Assembly (NCBI GenBank): GCA_002787405.1
Contig: PCWQ01000012.1
Span: 39,471 to 76,457, forward strand
Direction: 5' to 3'
Length of the DNA stretch: 36,987 nucleotides
From: Candidatus Komeilibacteria bacterium CG11_big_fil_rev_8_21_14_0_20_36_20
GTDB lineage: Bacteria > Patescibacteriota > Patescibacteriia > UBA1558 > GWA2-36-10
Shown here: piece after piece, positions 32,725 through 36,987 of the stretch
Position numbering within the stretch: position 1 is the first letter of the stretch
Layout of the letters: each line of letters begins with the position of its first letter
Translations under genes and position numbers: made by a program
The notes under the pieces: model-generated
The model's input: the letters and a program-made list of their open reading frames with translations, nothing else
Databases searched by the model: none
What the model was told of the DNA's origin: nothing

Positions 32725-33570
32725 ATGCACTTATCTAACGACCCTACTATCATTACTCTCAATTGACCTAGACCTGGATCAACTGTCAGTATAATGGCTG
32801 GCGTGCATGGCGATGAACCTTGCAGAGTGGAAGCGCTACGGGAAATATTAAAACTTATCGATGATAAAAAAATAATTATCCATCGGGGAACTGTGCATAT
32901 AATTTTTGCTCATTTACCGGCCATTGCTCGCGACCTTCGCCACATCGAAATGAATCTCAACCGGGCTTTCCGTCCGGACAACTTACTCTCAAACCTGGAA
33001 CTAGCTTCCTATGAAAGAAAGCGGGCGCTTGAATTAATGCCCTATCTTCAAAAAAACAATGCCCTTTTAGATATCCATTCAAGCAGCTCTAAGAAAAGCA
33101 TACCTTTTATCATTTGCGAACCACACTCCTTTGACTTAGCCGGTCAATTACCTTTTCCTATAATCTCGCACGGCTGGGATGAGATAGAAAAAGGAGGGAC
33201 TGATTATTATGTTAATCGGCAGGGAGGTAAAGGCCTCTGTATAGAAGGCGGCTATCATTATGATCCTCAAGCCAGTGGTCGTGCCTTAAATGCCGCCAAA
33301 ATATTTCTTTCTCTACTCCTATCAACCGCCCCCTCTTACCCCGCCAAACAGCAATGGCAAAGAATCATTCATGCCAACTTTATCTATGTGACAAAAATTA
33401 ATTTTAAATTGACACAAAATTTTGCGGATTTCCAACCAATTAAAGCAGGCCAATTAATTGGCTATGATGGAGATAAGGAAGTAAGAGCTCAAGAAGATGG
33501 CGTGATAATTTTCGCCCACAATCGCACTGGACCAAAAAAAGAGGCCTTTATTCTAGGCCTTGAACAATGA
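32725..33570 (+). pseudogene. AstE/AspA-like zinc deacylase with in-frame UGA near the start
   Basis: The M14-like fold is clear: MAGVHGDEP (zinc His and Glu), EMNLNRAF, LLDIHSSSS (third zinc ligand) and CIEGGY (catalytic Glu). Such enzymes release amino acids from N-succinyl or N-acetyl forms. A good ribosome-binding site (CAGGAAAAAAT) precedes ATG 32725, whose frame reads MHLSNDPTIITLN, TGA (32764-32766), PRPGSTVSIMAGVHGDE. Family members usually have glycine where the TGA is, so a GGA-to-TGA change is likely. ATG 32794 could restart but would lose the first strand. The gene ends in TGA just before a terminator, so TGA is a normal stop here. Confidence 0.7.
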
Positions 33571-33578
33571 TTCCCTTA

Positions 33579-33616
33579 CCCTGTTGACCATAGCCAACAG
33601 GGTTGTTTTATTTTTT
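33579..33616. terminator. Terminator between AstE-like and VanX-like genes
   Basis: CCCTGTTG/CAACAGGG stem with an 8-nt loop followed by TTGTTTTATTTTTT on the plus strand. Confidence 0.8.
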
Positions 33617-34294
33617 AAAATCTAAAATAGAATAAAGAGATTTTTGGTGGCCGTAAAAAGCGGCCCATTCTTTATCACCGTAAGAAAAATGCCACCATTC
33701 TCCATAAAAAGGCGCAAAATTTTCTTTCAGCATTAAATCATGTAGCAATTGACGATTTTCTTTTTGTGCTTGAGATATATTTTTAGCAAAGGTTTTAATT
33801 TTGTCCGAATCAGTAAAATCACCAATCATGGTGCCCATATCCAAATCACCCTGACTAGAAGTAATGGTTAAATCAATTGCTCCACCGACCACATGGCCAG
33901 CTACTTCAGGAGCAGCTACAAAATTATGGGTTAAACCCTTGCTTTGCTCTGGAGATAAATTAGGATTTTGTAAAGTCAGTTCTTTTTTGCGTTTATCAAA
34001 ATATTTTTTTTGAATATCAGGATGACGATAACCATAGACAATCTTCAAACGATAATCTTGGTTAATTTTTTTTAAAGCCAAATTAACCTTATTCAATTTT
34101 TCGGCCACGGAAGATCTAACATATATTTCCTCACCAGCAATAGACTTCATGTCTTGCTTTTCATACTGACAGTCAATATTAGGATAAATTTTATTCAAAC
34201 TAACTAAGGGTTCTTGATTATCCCCCGCTTCTATTTGAATTAAATCCTGATAACTTAAAATTTTTCTACTCATTTCTTTTGCTATAAATTTCAA
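33608..34294 (-). CDS. D-alanyl-D-alanine dipeptidase, VanX-like (M15)
   Basis: 228 aa. Zinc motif AGHVVGGAIDL (His134, Asp141) and GEWWHFSYGD (Glu199, His202) match VanX/DdpX peptidases; YGYR (Arg90) matches the substrate arginine. It splits D-Ala-D-Ala or trims peptidoglycan peptides. No signal peptide is seen, which suits a cytoplasmic dipeptidase recycling wall peptides. ATG 34273 is a second possible start. No vanA/vanH genes are nearby, so a resistance role is not suggested. Confidence 0.85.
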   Translation of the reverse strand: MKFIAKEMSRKILSYQDLIQIEAGDNQEPLVSLNKIYPNIDCQYEKQDMKSIAGEEIYVRSSVAEKLNKVNLALKKINQDYRLKIVYGYRHPDIQKKYFDKRKKELTLQNPNLSPEQSKGLTHNFVAAPEVAGHVVGGAIDLTITSSQGDLDMGTMIGDFTDSDKIKTFAKNISQAQKENRQLLHDLMLKENFAPFYGEWWHFSYGDKEWAAFYGHQKSLYSILDFKK

Positions 34295-34323
34295 ATATAA
34301 TCAATCATAACATCTTTTTTACT

Positions 34324-34354
34324 ATAAAAAAAGTCCGCCCAGTTAGACGGACTA
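34324..34354 (-). terminator. Terminator after the HAD gene
   Basis: AGTCCG/CGGACT stem with a 10-nt loop and TTTTTTT on the minus strand, 20 nt after the HAD stop. Confidence 0.8.
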
Positions 34355-34374
34355 TGCACGAAGCTAGACTTGTT

Positions 34375-35187
34375 TCACAATTGAGCTATTTTCTCTAATA
34401 AATACTCGGTTCCTTGAGTAATGTTGCAATCGTTAGGCGCTATCAGATCTGGGCGACAATTTCTTTTGTAGCTATTTTTGGCATTGCCTACTGCACACTG
34501 CACTACTGCTTCATCTTCTAAAAAATCACTGTCACTATCACCAATCATATAAATCTGATAACCGGAAAATTGTTCCTTGACCCAGGGAAGGGCTTGCTTT
34601 TTGCTGGCACCATTATTATGTAAGACCAAAATACCATATTCATCATTCTTATCAATTAAAATATCAGTCAGACCTTCTTCTTGAGCTAATGATAAGATGA
34701 AATCTGCTCTGGTAGCACTAAAATCAGGATCAATGATTAGCTGACTCTTGACCAGCCGGCGAAAATGACAAGAAAAACTGACACGTCGCAAAGAATTAAT
34801 AATTATCCAATAGCTATCTAAGGAATCAATTAAAGTCGTTCTTCTGGTAAATTCCGCGGGATCACAAGCAAGTAAATTTTCTTCCGGATACTGCTCACAA
34901 CCTCTAAAAAGTACTTTTTTAAAAAAAGCTGCCCATAGCTCTTTGTCCCTTAGCCAACTAACTGAGTGGTAATTTACCACCCCACCCAATTCAGCTATAA
35001 TCGGACCATTCATTCTCCAAGCTGAAGCTAACCTTTTCAGCCGAATCATAGGAGAATCAGAGTTGAGGCCAACTAATAGATTATCGCTTTGAACACTCTC
35101 TATTATTTTAGCCAAACTGGGACTGGTTATCTGATACTTAACATCAACAATGGTCTTATCTACATCGCATAAAACTAACTTCTTCAT
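34375..35187 (-). CDS. HAD-superfamily hydrolase, Cof/sugar-phosphatase-like
   Basis: 270 aa. Motif I is DVDKTIVD (8-15; nucleophile Asp8), motif II is in GLNSDSP, and motif IV is MIGDSDSDFLED (near 215). The cap between them is about 130 residues, as in Cof-type or sucrose-phosphatase-type enzymes. The substrate is probably a small phosphorylated metabolite; it cannot be named. The start is supported by AGAGGAAAG before the ATG. Confidence 0.82.
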   Translation of the reverse strand: MKKLVLCDVDKTIVDVKYQITSPSLAKIIESVQSDNLLVGLNSDSPMIRLKRLASAWRMNGPIIAELGGVVNYHSVSWLRDKELWAAFFKKVLFRGCEQYPEENLLACDPAEFTRRTTLIDSLDSYWIIINSLRRVSFSCHFRRLVKSQLIIDPDFSATRADFILSLAQEEGLTDILIDKNDEYGILVLHNNGASKKQALPWVKEQFSGYQIYMIGDSDSDFLEDEAVVQCAVGNAKNSYKRNCRPDLIAPNDCNITQGTEYLLEKIAQL

Positions 35188-35229
35188 TACTTTCCTCTCT
35201 GCTAGAATTTAAATGAACTATCTGCTCCA

Positions 35230-35257
35230 ATATTAACAAAATAGTATCTCCTGTCAA
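35230..35257 (-). promoter_or_regulatory. Promoter of the HAD gene
   Basis: TTGACA (35252-35257), 16-nt spacer, TAATAT (35230-35235), leader about 35 nt. Confidence 0.6.
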
Positions 35258-35265
35258 TCAAAAAG

Positions 35266-35294
35266 AAAAAGGCCCGTCCGTAGACAGGCCTTTA
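35266..35294 (-). terminator. Terminator of the hisS-tRNA-His unit
   Basis: AAAGGCCTGTC/GACGGGCCTTT with a 4-nt loop, followed on the minus strand by TTCTTTTT, 8 nt after the tRNA. Confidence 0.85.
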
Positions 35295-35300
35295 AACAAA

Positions 35301-35374
35301 GGGGTACGATGGGATTTGAACCCACGACACTCTGATTCACAGTCAGATGCTCTAGCCAACTGAGCTACGTACCC
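35301..35374 (-). tRNA. tRNA-His (GUG) without encoded G-1 or CCA
   Basis: Acceptor GGGTACG/CGTACCC, U8, D-arm GCTC/GAGC, anticodon loop CTGTGAA with anticodon GTG, T-loop TTCAAAT, discriminator C73. The base before G1 is T (35375), not the G that most bacteria encode as G-1. CCA is also not encoded, unlike the other four tRNAs here. It begins 6 nt after the hisS stop, so both are probably on one transcript. Confidence 0.95.
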
Positions 35375-35380
35375 ATCACT

Positions 35381-36733
35381 CTACTGACAGTATATGGTCA
35401 TTACCGCAACCAAGTTTGTTAAACTAATTGACTTTTGTTCTCCGGTCTGCATTTCTTTGAGCTTTACCCTACCTGATGATGCTTCATCACTACCATAGAT
35501 TAAGACAAATGGAATGCCCTTCTTATTGGCATAACCCAATTGTCCTCTTAAGCTATCCTCCTTGCCTAGATAAACTTCAGTCCTGAGACCACCTTCTCTT
35601 AAAGATGAGGCTATCTGAATATAATCTGCGCTCAGATTCTTGTCAATAGAGGTTACCAGAATCTGCGATCCAATCACAGAAATTTTATCTAAGTAGCCCA
35701 ATGCGCCGAGCACATCAATTAATCGGTCAATACCGAATGAAGCGCCCGTCGCCGGCAACTCAATGTTGCCGAAACGACTAACAAGTCCGTCAAAACGACC
35801 GCCTGAACAGATGCTACCTAATTCAGGTTTCTTGGTCAGCATGGTTTCGAAAACCGGACCAGTATAGTAGTCTAAACCACGGGCTACTGAAAGATCGATC
35901 TTCCAATTATTAGGATTAATTCCAGTGGCCTTAAGAAACTTATAAAGGCCCTTTAATTCCTCCAACCCTTCTTGAGCTTCGGGAATCTCTCGCATTAAGG
36001 TGTCTAACTCGGAGATAATCTCCTCGCTATCGCCCTGAAGTGATAAAAACTCAACGATTTTATCAACTGATTCCTGGCTAAGTCCAGGATTTTCAAAGTG
36101 ACCCTCGAATTCTGGTTTGGCCTTTAATGCTTGTATGACTCCCCCCAAACCAATCTTATCCAACTTGTCCATGATCCTTAGGACCGGGACGAGTTTATCT
36201 GGATTAAAACCAGCATAAAAAGGCAGGGCATTTAAAATTTTCCGAGTATTAACCCGAATGAGAAAATCATTAATACCTAAAGCCATCATAACATCGTAAA
36301 TGATGTTAATAATTTCAACATCAGCTAGGATGCTATCTGGCCCCAGAATATCAAAGTCAAGTTGATCAAAGCCACGGTAGCGACCTCTTTGGGCTTTTTC
36401 TCCACGCAAAACCGTACCGAGTTGATACCGCTTAAACGGTTTGATAAGCTCAGGATATTGGGCCATTACTCGTGCCAGAGGGACGGTTAAGTCAAAACGC
36501 ATGGCTAACTTTTCTCCGCTTCCAGCGATCTGAAAAATATTCATATTGAAATCCGGATTATTACCTGTTAGTGTTTCCTCAAATTCCACAATTGGGGTCT
36601 CCAGAGGGAGAAATCCGAATCTCTCATAGACATAAATGATCTGTTCGATCAACCAGCGTTTTTTGGCAGCCATTTCCGGCAACAGATCTCTAAAACCAGA
36701 AGGCAGACCGGCTTTAATTGTTTTCGCGCCCAT
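35381..36733 (-). CDS. hisS: Histidyl-tRNA synthetase
   Basis: 450 aa class II synthetase. PSGFRDLLP near the N-terminus, motif 2 PFKRYQLGTVLRGEKAQRGRYRGFDQLDFDILG (about 99-131, given in part as key residues R110, E112, R117, R120), HisA motif ARGLDYYTGPVFE, motif 3 GASFGIDRL, and an anticodon-binding C-terminal domain. The QLDFDI form of motif 2 is closer to the archaeal/eukaryal-like branch than to E. coli. AAAGGAG precedes the ATG by six bases. It is directly followed by its own substrate, tRNA-His. Confidence 0.97.
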   Translation of the reverse strand: MGAKTIKAGLPSGFRDLLPEMAAKKRWLIEQIIYVYERFGFLPLETPIVEFEETLTGNNPDFNMNIFQIAGSGEKLAMRFDLTVPLARVMAQYPELIKPFKRYQLGTVLRGEKAQRGRYRGFDQLDFDILGPDSILADVEIINIIYDVMMALGINDFLIRVNTRKILNALPFYAGFNPDKLVPVLRIMDKLDKIGLGGVIQALKAKPEFEGHFENPGLSQESVDKIVEFLSLQGDSEEIISELDTLMREIPEAQEGLEELKGLYKFLKATGINPNNWKIDLSVARGLDYYTGPVFETMLTKKPELGSICSGGRFDGLVSRFGNIELPATGASFGIDRLIDVLGALGYLDKISVIGSQILVTSIDKNLSADYIQIASSLREGGLRTEVYLGKEDSLRGQLGYANKKGIPFVLIYGSDEASSGRVKLKEMQTGEQKSISLTNLVAVMTIYCQ

Positions 36734-36789
36734 AATTAACTCCTTTGTTCTATTCTAAATTATTGTAAAGTACTGTTTAAGAATTATAG

Positions 36790-36819
36790 ATATTAACACA
36801 ATAACTCATTATTTGTCAA
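36790..36819 (-). promoter_or_regulatory. Promoter of hisS-tRNA-His
   Basis: TTGACA (36814-36819), 18-nt spacer, TAATAT (36790-36795), leader about 50 nt. No T-box-like specifier or antiterminator is evident. Confidence 0.6.
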
Positions 36820-36828
36820 ATGTAAAAC

Positions 36829-36905
36829 ACCCGCTCTAAAACCCTTAAATCCTACCCCTTTAACGCAGGGGGGCTTAACCCCCTCACAGCCGGAAAGGGT
36901 TTAGA
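36829..36905. repeat. Multi-stem palindromic element, probable terminator
   Basis: Outer arms CACCCGCTCTAAAACCCTT and AAGGGTTTAGAGTGGGTG pair almost fully; inside are CCCCTTTAACGCAGGGG and GGGCTTAACCCCC hairpins. On the minus strand it is followed by TTTTAC and then the hisS promoter, so it probably ends the gene at the right edge. Its layout resembles 7976-8054. Confidence 0.6.
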
Positions 36906-36918
36906 GTGGGTGTTCTGG

Positions 36919-36987
36919 CTAACCAGCTAATTCATCGGCCTTATCAAAATTAATAGACAAAAGCTTTGAAATACCATCATCATTCAT
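36919..36987 (-). CDS. C-terminal end of an unidentified gene, cut by window edge
   Basis: The minus strand is open from the edge to TAG at 36919-36921, reading NDDGISKLLSINFDKADE and LAG. It ends just before a terminator-like element. An ATG coincides with the last three bases, so a 22-residue gene is formally possible, but the end of a longer gene is likelier. Too short to name. Confidence 0.4.
   Translation of the reverse strand: MNDDGISKLLSINFDKADELAG

Noticed and set aside
33608-34294. Vancomycin-resistance interpretation of the VanX-like gene
   Set aside because: No vanA/vanH/vanS/vanR neighbours; M15 dipeptidases are common in wall recycling.

Overview
The window looks like a piece of a small, AT-rich bacterial chromosome from the Candidate Phyla Radiation (Patescibacteria), probably a Parcubacteria-like lineage. 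The reasons are unlinked single 16S and 23S genes, a 16S rRNA with a compensated U505-A526 pair where most bacteria have G505-C526, an expanded 23S rRNA, compact mixed-function operons, several predicted leaderless mRNAs, and ribosomal/tRNA genes next to minimal sugar metabolism. The lineage is inferred from these features, not from a tree.

Layout. 1-2803: most of a 23S rRNA (minus strand, 3' end beyond the left edge) with a palindromic insertion in helix 25. 3.1-5.1 kb: a Pyr_excise-family protein, a secreted 3D-domain protein and a divergent membrane-anchored DsbA-like thiol oxidoreductase. 5.2-8.0 kb: a leaderless operon for split transketolase plus phosphoglucose/phosphomannose isomerase. 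8.0-10.6 kb: GtrA-like protein, a UDP-glucuronate decarboxylase fused to half a glycosyltransferase, and a membrane methyltransferase. 10.7-12.9 kb: a decayed small gene, a PQ-loop-like membrane protein and RarA. 13.1-15.4 kb: a TrmB-like regulator divergent from a radical SAM protein with unusual cysteine spacing. 15.5-16.5 kb: tRNA-Gly, -Pro, -Phe, a broken MazG-like gene and an intact tRNA-Ile nested between fragments of another tRNA-Ile. 16.8-20.5 kb: a nitronate-monooxygenase-like flavoprotein, then msrA, an msrB::molybdopterin-oxidoreductase fusion, a mini cytochrome b and an M23 lipoprotein. 20.5-21.4 kb: a frameshifted TIGR02569-like kinase pseudogene. 21.6-23.1 kb: 16S rRNA, about 18.8 kb upstream of the 23S. 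23.4-24.4 kb: a 5'-truncated IS3 element. 24.4-28.3 kb: rpsP, khpA, a DNA glycosylase with no standard start codon, an aminotransferase and trmD. 28.5-37 kb: a short UDP-glucose-dehydrogenase-like gene, hutH, a DapF/CntK-like racemase, a GNAT acetyltransferase, an AstE-like deacylase with an in-frame UGA, a VanX-like dipeptidase, a HAD phosphatase, and hisS followed by tRNA-His.

How the genes work together. The sugar genes (transketolase, PGI/PMI, UGDH-like, UXS-like, GtrA) fit a minimal pentose-phosphate route and cell-surface sugar supply. DsbA-like, MsrA/MsrB/MsrP-like, cytochrome b-like and M23/3D/VanX proteins suggest care for oxidised proteins and remodelling of the envelope. Three histidine-related items lie within 7 kb: hutH, a CntK/DapF-like racemase and hisS-tRNA-His. 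Decay is common: four genes carry internal stops or frameshifts, and palindromic repeats have invaded an rRNA helix, a gene end and a tRNA arm. No CRISPR array, prophage or recognised defence system was seen.
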